A stretch of DNA of 64,000 nucleotides, taken from assembly GCF_017876655.1 (NCBI RefSeq), contig NZ_JAGIOK010000001.1, positions 372,001 to 436,000 of the forward strand, written 5' to 3'. The notes under the pieces were generated by a model. That model was not told the DNA's origin, searched no databases, and was given only the letters and a program-made list of their open reading frames with translations. Below, in pieces: positions 39,996-52,502 of this stretch (within the stretch, counting starts at the first letter, position 1; every line of letters begins with the position of its first letter). The position numbers and the translations under genes were made by a program. The stretch comes from Microbacterium imperiale (GTDB lineage Bacteria > Actinomycetota > Actinomycetes > Actinomycetales > Microbacteriaceae).

Positions 39996-41255
39996 TCACC
40001 GCTCATGGTCGACGCGCGGGTTCGTCGGCATGGCTCCGACATCGCGGCGCGGACCGAGCACGCTCGCTCGGGTCACGGCGCCGCGACCGAACCGCGCGCG
40101 TGCGTCGTCGAGCGCGTCGTCGACGCGTCGCCATTCCGCGTCGTCGTCCCACAGCGTCAGGCCGCCGGTGCCATCGGGTCGCAGCTTCTCGGCGCGTACC
40201 CCGATGAGACGGACCGGCTGCGACAGCTCGACGCTCTCGAGCAGGTCGATCGCGGCCGATCCGATCCGCTGACCGACATTGGTCGGCAGCGGCAGGGTCT
40301 GCGACCGGCTGTAGGTCGAGAAGTCGGTGAGGCGCACCTTGATCGACACCGTCGCCGCCTCCCACCCACCGGCGCGGAGGCGAGCACCGACGCGGTCGGC
40401 GAGGCGGCGCAGCTCGGATCGCAGAACCGTGGTGTCCACGACATCATGCGAGAACGTCTCTTCGTGCGAGATGCTCTTCTCCACGCGCTCCGTCTGCACT
40501 TCACGTGCGTCGTGCCCGCGGGACAGGTGCCACACGCGCTCTCCCATCGCCGGTCCCAGCGCCCGGTCGAGGACGGACCGCGGCGTGTCCCACACGTCGG
40601 CGACGGTGCGGATGCCGCGGGTGAGCAGCGCCTCGGTCGCTTTCGGCCCGACTCCCCACAGCGCGCCCACCGGCCGCGCCCCGAGGAAGCGGAGCGTGTC
40701 AGCCTCGGCGACGACCAGCAGCCCATCGGGTTTCGAGATGGTGGAGGCCATCTTCGCCACGTGTTTGGTCGCGGCGACGCCGACGCTGCACGTGAGACCG
40801 GTCTCGTCCAGCACCCGGGACCGGATCAGCTGGGCGATCTCGCGCGGGCTCCCCCACAGCCGTCGGGCGCCGCTCACGTCCAGGAACGCCTCATCGATCG
40901 ACAGTGGCTCGACGAGCGGCGTGACGGACCGGAAGACGTCCATGACGCGTCGCGAGAGCTCGGCGTAGCGCTCGAACGTCGTCGGCACCACGATGGCCTG
41001 CGGGCACAGCTGCAGGGCTCGGGCGACCGGCATCGCCGACCGGACGCCGAACCGGCGCGCCTCGTACGAGGCGCTCGAGACGACACCGCGGCGCTCGACC
41101 CCGCCGACGATGATGGGCTTGCCGGCCAGCGACGGATCGTCGAGCACGGCCACCGCCGCGTAGAACGCGTCCATGTCGACGTGCAGGATGCGAGTGCCGG
41201 TGTCGTCGGCATCCGGCGCGGAAACCAGCCGCCCCGATCCGTCGCCGCGTCCCAT
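39996..41255 (-). CDS. dinB: DNA polymerase IV (Y family)
   Basis: The 419-residue translesion polymerase has the catalytic motifs HVDMDAFYAAV and SIDEAFLDVSG, the YEARRFGVRSAMP finger segment, paired helix-hairpin-helix motifs (GPKATEALLTRGI) and a full little-finger domain. It bypasses lesions with low fidelity. I do not see a C-terminal QLxLF clamp-binding motif, so it may be the DinB2-type paralogue. A terminator hairpin separates it from gatB upstream. Confidence 0.94.
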   Translation of the reverse strand: MGRGDGSGRLVSAPDADDTGTRILHVDMDAFYAAVAVLDDPSLAGKPIIVGGVERRGVVSSASYEARRFGVRSAMPVARALQLCPQAIVVPTTFERYAELSRRVMDVFRSVTPLVEPLSIDEAFLDVSGARRLWGSPREIAQLIRSRVLDETGLTCSVGVAATKHVAKMASTISKPDGLLVVAEADTLRFLGARPVGALWGVGPKATEALLTRGIRTVADVWDTPRSVLDRALGPAMGERVWHLSRGHDAREVQTERVEKSISHEETFSHDVVDTTVLRSELRRLADRVGARLRAGGWEAATVSIKVRLTDFSTYSRSQTLPLPTNVGQRIGSAAIDLLESVELSQPVRLIGVRAEKLRPDGTGGLTLWDDDAEWRRVDDALDDARARFGRGAVTRASVLGPRRDVGAMPTNPRVDHER

Positions 41256-41297
41256 GCGACCATTCTCCCCCGGACCGCCGACATCCGGCCCCCAACG

Positions 41298-41338
41298 ACG
41301 AACCGCGGAACGGCCCGAGTCGCCGTTCCGCGGTTCGA
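41298..41338 (-). terminator. Terminator of gatB
   Basis: CGAACCGCGGAACGGC (41299-41314) pairs with GCCGTTCCGCGGTTCG (41322-41337) around a 7-nt loop, just downstream of the gatB stop. It ends the gatCAB operon. Confidence 0.85.
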
Positions 41339-41349
41339 GAGACCCGCGC

Positions 41350-42867
41350 TTACTGCGCGGCGCGTTCGAGGATCAGTTCGCGCACGCGAGCCGCGTCGGC
41401 CTGACCCTTCATCGCCTTCATGACCGCGCCGATCACGGCGCCGGCAGCCTGGACCTTGCCGTCGCGGATCTTCGCGAGGACATCGGGCTGCGATGCGAGC
41501 GCGTCGTCGATCGCCGCGATCAGCGCACCGTCGTCCGAGACGACCGCGAGCCCCCGGGCGTCGACGACCTCCTGCGGGGTTCCCTCACCGTCGATGACGC
41601 CCTCGAGCACCTGGCGTGCCAGCTTGTCGGTCAGGGTGCCTGCGTCGACGAGCTGCTGCAGCGCCGCGACATCGGCGGGTGCCACGAGTGCCTGCGGCTC
41701 GGCGCCACGCGCGTTGGCGATGCGGGTGATCTCACCGGTCCACCACTTGCGGGCCGCGGTCGGCGCCGCCCCCGCCGCCACCGTGGCCTCGACCTCGGCG
41801 AGGAGGCCGCCGTTGACGACATCCTGGAACTCGAGATCGGTGAAGCCCCAGTCGCCCTGCAGGCGGCGACGACGCACGGCCGGCGGCTCGGGCAGAGCGG
41901 CGCGCAGCTCCTCGATCAGCTCGATCGACGGCGCCACGGGCAGCAGATCGGGCTCGGGGAAGTAGCGGTAGTCGTCGGCGTCGGACTTGGGCCGACCCGG
42001 CGAGGTCGTGCCGGTGTCCTCGTGCCAGTGGCGCGTCTCCTGGATGATCGTCCCGCCCTCGGCGAGGATCGCCGCCTGGCGCTGGATCTCGTAGCGCACC
42101 GCGCGCTCGACCGAGCGCATGGAGTTGACGTTCTTGGTCTCGGTGCGGGTGCCGAGCTTCGCCTGACCGCGCGGACGCAGCGAGACGTTCGCGTCGCACC
42201 GGAGGTTGCCGCGCTCGAGGCGCGCCTCGGAGATGCCCAGGCCGATGACGATGTCGCGGATCGTGCGGACGTACGCCTTGGCGATCTCCGGCGCCCGGTG
42301 CTCGGCTCCGAAGATCGGCTTCGTCACGATTTCGACGAGCGGGACGCCGGCGCGGTTGTAGTCGACGAGCGAGAACTCGGCACCCTGGATGCGACCGGTC
42401 GCGCCGCCCATGTGGGTCAGCTTGCCGGCGTCCTCCTCCATGTGCGCGCGCTCGATGTCGACCGTGACGGTCGTGCCGTCGGCGAGCTCGACCTCGACCG
42501 CGCCCTCGAAAGCGATGGGCTCGTCGTACTGGGAGATCTGGTAGTTCTTGCCGAGGTCCGGGTAGAAGTAGTTCTTCCGCGCGAACCGGCTCGACGGTGC
42601 GATGGAGCACCCGAGGGCGAGCCCGAGGCTGATCGAGGAGCGGATGGCCGTCTCGTTCACGACGGGCAGTGCTCCCGGCAGCCCCATGTCGACGGGCGCG
42701 ACGAGGGTGTTCGGAGCGGCGCCGTGGTTGTCGGGGTGAGCCGGGTTGGCGGCCGGCGAGAACATCTTGGTGCGGGTGTTCAGCTCGACGTGCACCTCGA
42801 AGCCGAGCACCGGCTCGAACAGCTCGAGCGCCTTGTCGAAGTCCATCAGTGCGACCTTGGCAGCCAT
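41350..42867 (-). CDS. gatB: Asp-tRNA(Asn)/Glu-tRNA(Gln) amidotransferase subunit B
   Basis: GatB binds the mischarged tRNA and activates its side chain. The 505-residue protein has the GatB signature [15 protein letters not shown], the zinc/metal-site region and [14 protein letters not shown], and a C-terminal YqeY-like helical tail ([26 protein letters not shown] in part). ATG 42867 shares a base with the gatA stop. The complex makes Gln-tRNA(Gln) and/or Asn-tRNA(Asn). Confidence 0.97.
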   Translation of the reverse strand: MAAKVALMDFDKALELFEPVLGFEVHVELNTRTKMFSPAANPAHPDNHGAAPNTLVAPVDMGLPGALPVVNETAIRSSISLGLALGCSIAPSSRFARKNYFYPDLGKNYQISQYDEPIAFEGAVEVELADGTTVTVDIERAHMEEDAGKLTHMGGATGRIQGAEFSLVDYNRAGVPLVEIVTKPIFGAEHRAPEIAKAYVRTIRDIVIGLGISEARLERGNLRCDANVSLRPRGQAKLGTRTETKNVNSMRSVERAVRYEIQRQAAILAEGGTIIQETRHWHEDTGTTSPGRPKSDADDYRYFPEPDLLPVAPSIELIEELRAALPEPPAVRRRRLQGDWGFTDLEFQDVVNGGLLAEVEATVAAGAAPTAARKWWTGEITRIANARGAEPQALVAPADVAALQQLVDAGTLTDKLARQVLEGVIDGEGTPQEVVDARGLAVVSDDGALIAAIDDALASQPDVLAKIRDGKVQAAGAVIGAVMKAMKGQADAARVRELILERAAQ

Positions 42868-44378
42868 CAGCGTGCCCCTCCCAGGATCGGTGCGCGGTCG
42901 AGCAGCGGGCCGCCCCAGCTGTCGACCAGCAGTGCCTCCAGCGCGGCGCCGACGCGGTACAGCTGCGCGTCCTGGCGAGCCGGCGCGATGAACTGGATGC
43001 CGACGGGAAGACCGTCGTCCTCCGACAGCCCCGACGGGATCGAGATGCCCGGCACACCCGCGAGGTTGACCGGGATGGTCGTCACGTCGTTCAGGTACAT
43101 CTGCAGCGGATCGTCGATCTGCTCGCCGAGACGGAAGGCCGTCGTGGGCGCGGACGGCGTCGCGATGACGTCGACCTGCGCGAAGGCGTCGTCGAAGTCG
43201 CGCTGGATGAGCGTGCGCACCTTCTGGGCGCTGCCGTAGTACGCGTCGTAGTAGCCCGCCGACAGCGCGTAGGTGCCCAGGATGATGCGGCGCTTGACCT
43301 CGTCTCCGAAGCCGGCGTCGCGGGTCGCCGACATCACGTCCTCGACGGTGCCCCCGGGGACGTCGAGACGCATGCCGAACCGCACGGAGTCGAACTTCGC
43401 GAGGTTGCTGGAGGCCTCGGCCGGCAGGATCAGGTAGTACGCGGCGACGCCGTACTCGAAGTGCGGTGCGCTGATCTCGACGATCTCCGCGCCCTGCGCC
43501 TCCATCGCCGCCAGCGAAGCGCGGAAGGACGCGCTGACGCCGGGCTGGAAGCCCACGTCGGCCAGCTCGCGGATGACGCCGACCTTGAGCCCGCGCAGGA
43601 CGTCGCCGCGCGCGCCCTCGCGAGCGGCCGCCGCGAATGACGGCCACTGCTCGGCGAGCGAGGTCGAGTCGTGGGGGTCGTGCCCGCCGATGACGTCGTG
43701 GAGCAGGGCGGAGTCCAGCACCGTGCGGGACACCGGGCCGACCTGATCGAGGCTCGACGCGAGCGCGATCGATCCATAACGGCTCACGCCGCCGTAGGTG
43801 GGCTTGACGCCGACCGTGCCGGTGACGTGCGCGGGCTGGCGGATCGAGCCGCCCGTGTCGGAGCCGAGGGCGATCGGAGCTTCGAAGGCCGCGACCGCAG
43901 CGGCGGAGCCGCCGCCGGAGCCGCCGGGGATGCGGTCGAGGTCCCACGGGTTGCGCGTGGGACCGTAAGCGGAGTGCTCGGTCGAGGAGCCCATGGCGAA
44001 CTCGTCCATGTTCGTCTTGCCGAGGGGCACGAGACCGGCCGCGCGGGCACGGGCGACGACGGTGGCGTCGTAGGGCGACATGAAGCCCTCGAGGATCTTC
44101 GATCCGCTGGTGGAGGGCATGTCGGTCGTGACCAGGACGTCCTTGATGGCGAGCGGCACACCGGCGAGTTCGCCGAGGTGCTCACCCGCGGCGCGGCGGG
44201 AGTCGATGTCGGCAGCGACCTCGAGCGCGTGGTCGGACACGTGCAGGAAGGCGTGGACGTCGCCGTCGACCGCGGCGATCCGATCGAGGTGCGCGCGCGT
44301 GGCGTCGACGCTGCTGACGCTCCCCTCGGCCAGGCGAGCTGCGAGGTCGGCGGCGGTCAGCCGAGTGAGGTCGCTCAC
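42867..44378 (-). CDS. gatA: Amidotransferase subunit A
   Basis: GatA is the amidase that releases ammonia from glutamine or asparagine. The 503-residue protein has the Ser-cisSer-Lys triad: K79 (LAIKDVL), S154 (GGSGGGSAA) and S178 ([10 protein letters not shown]), at the same positions as in well-studied GatA proteins. Overlaps of 4 bases with gatC and 1 base with gatB ensure coordinated synthesis. Confidence 0.98.
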   Translation of the reverse strand: MSDLTRLTAADLAARLAEGSVSSVDATRAHLDRIAAVDGDVHAFLHVSDHALEVAADIDSRRAAGEHLGELAGVPLAIKDVLVTTDMPSTSGSKILEGFMSPYDATVVARARAAGLVPLGKTNMDEFAMGSSTEHSAYGPTRNPWDLDRIPGGSGGGSAAAVAAFEAPIALGSDTGGSIRQPAHVTGTVGVKPTYGGVSRYGSIALASSLDQVGPVSRTVLDSALLHDVIGGHDPHDSTSLAEQWPSFAAAAREGARGDVLRGLKVGVIRELADVGFQPGVSASFRASLAAMEAQGAEIVEISAPHFEYGVAAYYLILPAEASSNLAKFDSVRFGMRLDVPGGTVEDVMSATRDAGFGDEVKRRIILGTYALSAGYYDAYYGSAQKVRTLIQRDFDDAFAQVDVIATPSAPTTAFRLGEQIDDPLQMYLNDVTTIPVNLAGVPGISIPSGLSEDDGLPVGIQFIAPARQDAQLYRVGAALEALLVDSWGGPLLDRAPILGGAR

Positions 44379-44674
44379 TGCTCCTCCCCCAGGATCGCGG
44401 TGACGCGGAACCGGTCCTCGGTCCGCTCGGGGGCGTTCTGGAGCACCTGCTCGAGGCTCAGCATGTCGCCGGGGACGTCCTCGCGGAAGACGTTCTCGAG
44501 CGAGATCGGGTGGCTCGTCGCCGGCACGTCGGGCGTGGCCACCTTCGACACCTTCGCGATGTTGTCGACGATGGCATCGAGCTGTCCGGTGAGACGCTCG
44601 ACCTCCTCGTCGCTCAGCTGGATCCGGGCGAGCACGCCGAGATGGCGCACGAGATCGGGGGTGATTTCAGACAC
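44375..44674 (-). CDS. gatC: Amidotransferase subunit C
   Basis: The 99-residue helical subunit stabilises GatA-Gat[24 protein letters not shown] is the conserved N-terminal helix and VFREDVPG the C-terminal belt. GTG 44674 lies 6 bases after TAGAAT (44681-44686), so the gatCAB operon begins leaderless. Confidence 0.96.
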   Translation of the reverse strand: MSEITPDLVRHLGVLARIQLSDEEVERLTGQLDAIVDNIAKVSKVATPDVPATSHPISLENVFREDVPGDMLSLEQVLQNAPERTEDRFRVTAILGEEQ

Positions 44675-44726
44675 CCGTCGATTCTAGTTGGGGCGGGCCG
44701 GAGCCCGAGACCCGTAGGGTGTTGGC

Positions 44727-46424
44727 GTGACGACCTACGACCCGCCGCGTCCTTGGATCGCCAGCTACGCCGAAGGGGTTCCCCAGGACCTGCCACCGAT
44801 CGAGGGCTCGCTCGTCGACATCGTCGCGACCTCGGCCCGCGAGCACCCCGACGCTCCGGCCCTCGAGTTCTTCGGGCGCACGATGTCGTATCGGCAGATG
44901 CAGGAGCGCATCGATCGCGCGGCGGCGTACCTGCGCGACGCCGGGGTCCGGCGCGGCGACCGGGTCGCGATCGTGCTCCCCAACTGCCCCCAGCACATCG
45001 TGGCCTTCTACGCCGTGCTGCGGCTGGGCGCCGTCGTGATCGAGCACAACCCGCTCTACACCCCGCGCGAGATGCGCAAGCAGTTCGAGGATCATGGGGC
45101 GAAGGTCGCCATCGTCTGGAGCAAGCTCGTGTCGGTGCTGCTCGAGTTCCCCGACGACCTCGCGCTCAGCGCCGTCATCGCCGTCGACATCACCACCGCG
45201 ATGCCCGTCCGCATGCGCGCCGCGCTGCGTCTGCCCATCGCCAAGGCGCGCGCCTCACGCGACGCGTTGACCGCCCCCGTCGCCCGCAACCGGGTCCACG
45301 GGTTCTGGTCGGACGCCGAGCGGCACGACCCGCTGCCGGCCAGCCATGTCGGTCCCACCACCGGCGACCTGGCGCTCATCCAGTACACGAGCGGTACGAC
45401 CGGCACACCCAAGGGCGCCGCTCTGACGCACCGCAATCTCCTCGCCAACGCCGCTCAGGCCCAGGCGTGGGTCCCCACCATCGAGCGCGGTGCGGGATGC
45501 GTGGTCTACGCCGTCCTGCCGATGTTCCACGCCTACGGGCTGACCCTGTGCCTCACATTCGCGATGTCGATGGGCGCGCGGCTCGTGCTCTTCCCGAAGT
45601 TCGACCCCGACCTCGTGCTGGCGGTGCACAAGCGTCACCCGGCGACGCTGCTCCCCCTCGTCCCGCCGATCGCGGAGCGGCTCCTGGCGGCAGCCGACGC
45701 CGCGGGCGTGTCGCTGGCCGGGACGCAGGTGGCGATCTCGGGCGCGATGGCGCTGCCGCATGAGCTGGTCGTGCCGTTCGAGGCGTCGACGGGCGGGTAC
45801 CTCGTCGAGGGCTACGGGCTGTCGGAATGCTCGCCCGTGCTCATGGCCAATCCCGTCGCCGAGAACCGGGTGCCGGGCACGGTCGGCCTGCCCCTCCCGG
45901 GCACCGAGTGCCGCGTCGTGGATCCCGACGAGCCGACGCGCGACGTCGAGCCCGGCGCACGCGGTGAGCTGCTCGTGCGCGGCCCCCAGGTCTTCAGCGG
46001 CTACTACGGCAAGCCGGAGGAGACCGAGAAGGTGTTCGTCGACGGGTGGTTCCGCACCGGGGACATCGTCACGATCGACGACGGCGGGTTCGTCCGCATC
46101 GTCGACCGCATCAAGGAGCTGATCATCACCGGCGGGTTCAACGTTGCCCCGACCGAGGTCGAGATCGCGCTGCGGCAGCATCCCCAGATCGCTGATGCCG
46201 CCGTCGTGGGTCTTCCCAGCGAGCACTCGGGTGAGGATGTCGTGGCCGCCGTCGTGCCGGTCCCCGGTGCCACGATCGACGAGGGCGACGTCCGGGACTT
46301 CTGCCGCGGCATCCTCACGCCGTACAAGGTTCCGCGTCGGATCGTCGTCGTCGACGAGCTGCCGAAGTCGATGATCGGCAAGGTTCTGCGCCGCCAGGTG
46401 CGCGACCGGCTGCTCGCTGGCTGA
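44727..46424 (+). CDS. fadD: Long-chain fatty-acid-CoA ligase
   Basis: The 565-residue AMP-forming enzyme activates fatty acids. The P-loop motif YTSGTTGTPKGA, the linker GYGLSECSPV, the DGWFRTGDIVTIDDGG hinge and the catalytic lysine region (PKSMIGKVLRRQV) are intact. GTG 44727 lies 6 bases after TAGGGT (44715-44720), suggesting leaderless transcription. It is divergent from gatC with a 52-bp gap. Confidence 0.94.
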   Translation: MTTYDPPRPWIASYAEGVPQDLPPIEGSLVDIVATSAREHPDAPALEFFGRTMSYRQMQERIDRAAAYLRDAGVRRGDRVAIVLPNCPQHIVAFYAVLRLGAVVIEHNPLYTPREMRKQFEDHGAKVAIVWSKLVSVLLEFPDDLALSAVIAVDITTAMPVRMRAALRLPIAKARASRDALTAPVARNRVHGFWSDAERHDPLPASHVGPTTGDLALIQYTSGTTGTPKGAALTHRNLLANAAQAQAWVPTIERGAGCVVYAVLPMFHAYGLTLCLTFAMSMGARLVLFPKFDPDLVLAVHKRHPATLLPLVPPIAERLLAAADAAGVSLAGTQVAISGAMALPHELVVPFEASTGGYLVEGYGLSECSPVLMANPVAENRVPGTVGLPLPGTECRVVDPDEPTRDVEPGARGELLVRGPQVFSGYYGKPEETEKVFVDGWFRTGDIVTIDDGGFVRIVDRIKELIITGGFNVAPTEVEIALRQHPQIADAAVVGLPSEHSGEDVVAAVVPVPGATIDEGDVRDFCRGILTPYKVPRRIVVVDELPKSMIGKVLRRQVRDRLLAG

Positions 46425-46466
46425 CCCCGCGGTCGCCGTCGGGCCGGCTCGGCGTGAGCGGTGCTG

Positions 46467-47633
46467 TCACCCGCCGAGACCGTGCCGCACCGATTCAGCG
46501 ACGACGCAAGCGAGGCCTCCTCCGCTCGATGCGGCGGTCCGCTGCAGCGACGCGCCGTTGCCGCGCTCGATGATCGAGGCGACACCGTCGTGCGTCTGCG
46601 ACCGCTCGAGAGGGGTCGCGAAGTGATCCTCGACGTACCGGAGAAGCGCCGCGACCGCCGCCGCGGCGGGGACCAGCCGTTGCTCGGTCGGGTGGATCAA
46701 CTCATCGTCGAGCGCCCATCTGCTCGCTCGCCAGCTGGCGAGGCGGATCGAGGCCGCCGAGCATGCCGCGGGCGCGTGGCCCGCCCGCCAGTCGGCGGCC
46801 GCACGGTCGACGAGTGCGCGCACCAGCACCGGGATCGTCACGGCGTCCTCCGGTCGCAGACACACGTCGGCGATGCGGATCTCGACCGTCGGGACATGGG
46901 ACGACAGTCGCGCGTCGAAGTAGATCATCCCGGTGTCGAGGCACACCCCCGATCCGACCGAGGCGGCGACCTCGCGCCGGTATGCATCGGGTGAACCGAA
47001 GATCTCGGTCGGCCCGGACGTCGGCCATCGTCCCCACGCCTGGTACCGGTAACTCGCGAACCCGGAGTCCGCGCCCTGCCAGAACGGCGAGTTGGCGCTG
47101 AGTGCGAGCACGAGCGGGAGCCAGGCGCGCACCCGGTCGAGCACCGCGATGCCCTCCTCGGGCGAGGTGACCGAGACGTGGATGTGCATCCCGCACGTCA
47201 GTTGCTCCTGGGCGGTCGCTCCGAACCGGGCGGCGATCTTCTCGTAGCGCGGCGACGGCGCCACGTGGGGTGTGCACGCGTCCGGGCACGTCGCGAGCGG
47301 AACAGCTCGCGCGCCCACCGCCTGCGCCGCCCGGTCGACGGTTCGCCGCCCCTCGGCGATCACGGCGACGAGTTCACTCCGCGTTCGCACGGGCGGGCTC
47401 ACCACCTCGATCTGCTCGCTCTTCAGCTCGCGGTGAAAGGCGATCGGCGCGCCCATCGGCCCGACTGCGGACAGCGAAGCCCGCTGCGCGACCAGCAGCG
47501 TCTCGTCCGCGGCGGGAATCGGGCGGAAGGTGGTGGCGTCGACGAGGAGGAACTCCTCCTCGATGCCGAGCGTGCGCAGACCTCCCGGTCCGCCCGCGGT
47601 CGGCAACAACTCCGGGCTGTGCAGCATCGTCAT
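46467..47633 (-). CDS. ybdK: YbdK-type carboxylate-amine ligase (GCS2 family)
   Basis: The 388-residue protein matches the glutamate-cysteine ligase family 2: LGIEEEFLLVDATT, FHRELKSEQIEVVSPP, CGMHIHVSV and VEIRIADVCLRPEDAV. Such enzymes have weak gamma-glutamyl ligase activity in E. coli; actinobacteria use mycothiol, so a role in glutathione synthesis is doubtful. ATG 47633 follows an AAGGGGG site. A perfect palindrome lies about 100 bp upstream. Confidence 0.88.
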   Translation of the reverse strand: MTMLHSPELLPTAGGPGGLRTLGIEEEFLLVDATTFRPIPAADETLLVAQRASLSAVGPMGAPIAFHRELKSEQIEVVSPPVRTRSELVAVIAEGRRTVDRAAQAVGARAVPLATCPDACTPHVAPSPRYEKIAARFGATAQEQLTCGMHIHVSVTSPEEGIAVLDRVRAWLPLVLALSANSPFWQGADSGFASYRYQAWGRWPTSGPTEIFGSPDAYRREVAASVGSGVCLDTGMIYFDARLSSHVPTVEIRIADVCLRPEDAVTIPVLVRALVDRAAADWRAGHAPAACSAASIRLASWRASRWALDDELIHPTEQRLVPAAAAVAALLRYVEDHFATPLERSQTHDGVASIIERGNGASLQRTAASSGGGLACVVAESVRHGLGG

Positions 47634-47732
47634 CTCATCCCCCTTCTCCGCGAACGTGGGAGGAGGCATGTCACCCCGGTACCCCGTGAGAGCACAGTCG
47701 GGCGCGGGAGCGTTGTTGTGAGGGGGATTGAC

Positions 47733-47746
47733 TTCCGGCGCCGGAA
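47733..47746. promoter_or_regulatory. 14-bp perfect palindrome between ybdK and ligA
   Basis: TTCCGGCGCCGGAA lies 100 bp upstream of ybdK and 47 bp beyond the ligA stop. It may be an operator for ybdK or part of a ligA termination region; the rest of 47634-47792 shows nothing recognisable. Confidence 0.3.
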
Positions 47747-47792
47747 AACCTATGTGGCGGCGGGGAGCCGACGGCACAGCGTTCGACGGCGG

Positions 47793-50114
<2,322 letters not shown>

Positions 50115-50168
50115 CTAGGCAGGGGGTCCGACGCGCACGGCGGGGTTTCCGCCCTCCCGGAGGATGCG

Positions 50169-51266
50169 CTAGGCGCCGACGGGGACAGCCGAGACGGTCC
50201 GGTCGATCGTGAACTGCCCGATCACGCGCGTCCCGTCGTAGATGACTGCGGTCTGCCCCGGGGCCACACCGTCGAACGGCACCTCGGGGATGACGACGAT
50301 CTCGTCATCGGTGAGCTCGGCACGCGCCGGTACCGGGTCGGCGTGGGCGCGAATCTGCGCCTCGCACGCGAACGAACGGTCCGACGGGGCGCGCCCCGCC
50401 CACGTGAACCGGCCACCGGCGATCTCCGCCGTGGCCAGCGCCTCCTTGGGGCCGACGACGACCCGGTTGTCGACGGGACGCACCTCGAGGACGAACCGCG
50501 GCTTGCCGTCGGGGGCGGGCACGCCCAGCTGCAGTCCGCGACGCTGGCCCACGGTGAAGGCGTGGGCGCCCTCATGACGCCCGACCACCGCGCCAGTGCG
50601 GTCGACGATCTCACCCGTCTCGGCCCCGACCTTGTCGGCGAGCCACCCGCGGGTGTCGCCGTCGGGGATGAAGCAGATGTCGTGGCTGTCGGGCTTCTGC
50701 GCCACCGTCAATCCGCGCTCCGCCGCCTCGGCGCGCACTTCGGCCTTGGATGGGGTCGACCCGAGCGGGAAGTAGGTGTGCGCCAGCTGTTCGGCCGTCA
50801 GCACGCCCAGGACATAGGACTGGTCCTTGGCGGCATCCGAGGCCCGGTGAAGCTCACGTCCGTCGGGACCGTCGACGAGGAGCGCGTAATGCCCCGTGCA
50901 CACGGCGTCGAAGCCGAGCTCGAGAGCCCGCTCGAGCAGTGCCGCGAACTTGATCTTCTCGTTGCAGCGCATGCAGGGGTTCGGCGTCCGACCCGCGCGG
51001 TACTCCGACACGAAGTCCTCGATGACGTCGTCGCGGAAGCGCTCCGAGAAGTCCCACACGTAGAACGGGATGCCGAGGCGATCGGCGGCACGCCGGGCGT
51101 CCATCGCGTCCTCGATCGTGCAGCATCCGCGGCTCCCGGCCCGCAGTGTGCCTCCCGCGCGTGACAGGGCCAGGTGCACGCCGACGACGTCGTGGCCGGC
51201 GTCGACGGCACGGGCCGCGGCGACCGCGGAGTCGACGCCACCACTCATGGCAGCCAGTACTCGCAT
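50169..51266 (-). CDS. mnmA: tRNA-specific 2-thiouridylase
   Basis: MnmA thiolates U34 of tRNA-Lys, -Glu and -Gln. The 365-residue enzyme has the PP-loop SGGVDS (8-13), cysteines C98 and C101 (NPCMRC) and the catalytic cysteine in [18 protein letters not shown] -10 (51273-51278) lies 6 bases before ATG 51266 and overlaps the stop of the cysteine desulfurase gene, so it can be transcribed both with that sulfur donor and from its own leaderless promoter. Confidence 0.97.
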   Translation of the reverse strand: MRVLAAMSGGVDSAVAAARAVDAGHDVVGVHLALSRAGGTLRAGSRGCCTIEDAMDARRAADRLGIPFYVWDFSERFRDDVIEDFVSEYRAGRTPNPCMRCNEKIKFAALLERALELGFDAVCTGHYALLVDGPDGRELHRASDAAKDQSYVLGVLTAEQLAHTYFPLGSTPSKAEVRAEAAERGLTVAQKPDSHDICFIPDGDTRGWLADKVGAETGEIVDRTGAVVGRHEGAHAFTVGQRRGLQLGVPAPDGKPRFVLEVRPVDNRVVVGPKEALATAEIAGGRFTWAGRAPSDRSFACEAQIRAHADPVPARAELTDDEIVVIPEVPFDGVAPGQTAVIYDGTRVIGQFTIDRTVSAVPVGA

Positions 51267-51275
51267 CGCTCCAGT

Positions 51276-52457
51276 CTACGGGCGGCCCGCACGGCCGGCT
51301 CGGGCCGCCGATCCCCGGCGGTGGACTTCCGGAAGAGCGGCGAGGAACGCATCGACATCGGCATCCGTGCTCGTGCGTCCCAGGGTCAGCCGGAGCACCG
51401 CGCGGGCGTCGTCGGCGTCGCGGCCCAGCGCCAGGACGACGTGCGAGGGCTCGGCGACGCCCGCCTGGCACGCCGACCCGGTCGAGACCGCGATGCCGGC
51501 CGTGTCGAACAGGAAGAGCAGCGTCTCACCGATCGTGCCGGGGAAGAGAACGTGCACGTTGCCCGGCAGCCGATCGCGCAGGTCTCCGAGGATCACCGCC
51601 GAAGGAACGAGGGACCGGATGCCGCTGATGAGCCGATCCCGCAGGGCTTCGAGGCGGGCCGTCTCGCTCTCCCGCTCGCGCTCGGCGACCTCGAGTGCGG
51701 CGGCGAGCGCCGCGGCACCGGCGACGTCGGGTGTGCCCGCGCGGAGCCCGCGCTGCTGTCCACCCCCGTGCGCGAGCGGAGTCAGGTGCGCGTGACGAGA
51801 CACGACGAGCGCCCCGGTACCCACGGGAGCTCCGACCTTGTGCCCCGAGACCGACATGGCCAGGAGGCCATGAGCGCCGGCCCCGGCGCCGCGCCACGAG
51901 GCGAAGTCGAGCGGGACGGTGCCGAGCGCCGCGACGGCATCGAGATGCAACGGCACGCACGCCTCACGGGCCGCCGCCGCGAGGCCGGCGGGATCGTTGC
52001 GGGTGCCGACCTCGTTGTTGGCGACGAGCGCGGTCGCGAGGCCGGCTCCGGGCAGAGCGTCGGCGAAGGCGACGGCATCGATCCGCCCGACCGCGTCGAG
52101 CGGCACCGGGCGGATCGCAGCGTTCCACCGGGACGAGAGCCACGCGACGGCGTCCATGGTGGCGTGATGCTCACCGTCGGGAAGCACGATCGGCGCCGCC
52201 GCGTCGCCGGCCAGCCACAGACCCTTCACCGCGAGATTGATGGACTCCGTGCCGCCCGACGTGAAGACGACCTCGATGGGCTCGCAGCCGAGCGCGCGCG
52301 CGACGGCGTCTCGGGCGTCCTCGAGCAGTCGCCGCGCGGCCTGCCCGGCACCGTGCACGGACGACGCGTTGCCGAGGGTCTCGTGTGCGGCGAGCCAGGC
52401 ATCGCGCGCCTGGGCACGAAGCGGTGTCGTCGCTGCGTGATCGAGATAGACGACCAT
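51276..52457 (-). CDS. Cysteine desulfurase (NifS/IscS family)
   Basis: The 393-residue PLP enzyme takes sulfur from cysteine. VYLDHAATTPLR at the N-terminus, the PLP lysine in SVSGHKVGAPVG and the persulfide cysteine in STGSACQAG are present. Lying directly before mnmA, it probably supplies sulfur for tRNA thiolation. A GGGAGGGTGGC site precedes ATG 52457; only 45 bp separate it from the divergent glgX. Confidence 0.95.
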   Translation of the reverse strand: MVVYLDHAATTPLRAQARDAWLAAHETLGNASSVHGAGQAARRLLEDARDAVARALGCEPIEVVFTSGGTESINLAVKGLWLAGDAAAPIVLPDGEHHATMDAVAWLSSRWNAAIRPVPLDAVGRIDAVAFADALPGAGLATALVANNEVGTRNDPAGLAAAAREACVPLHLDAVAALGTVPLDFASWRGAGAGAHGLLAMSVSGHKVGAPVGTGALVVSRHAHLTPLAHGGGQQRGLRAGTPDVAGAAALAAALEVAERERESETARLEALRDRLISGIRSLVPSAVILGDLRDRLPGNVHVLFPGTIGETLLFLFDTAGIAVSTGSACQAGVAEPSHVVLALGRDADDARAVLRLTLGRTSTDADVDAFLAALPEVHRRGSAARAGRAGRP

Positions 52458-52502
52458 GCCACCCTCCCGAAGCGTTCACCGTCGCTCATTACTGTAGATC
52501 GC

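Noticed and set aside
50139..50153. Short GGCGG/CCGCC hairpin after mnmA
   Set aside because: Only a 5-bp stem, expected often by chance at this GC content; not reported as a terminator.
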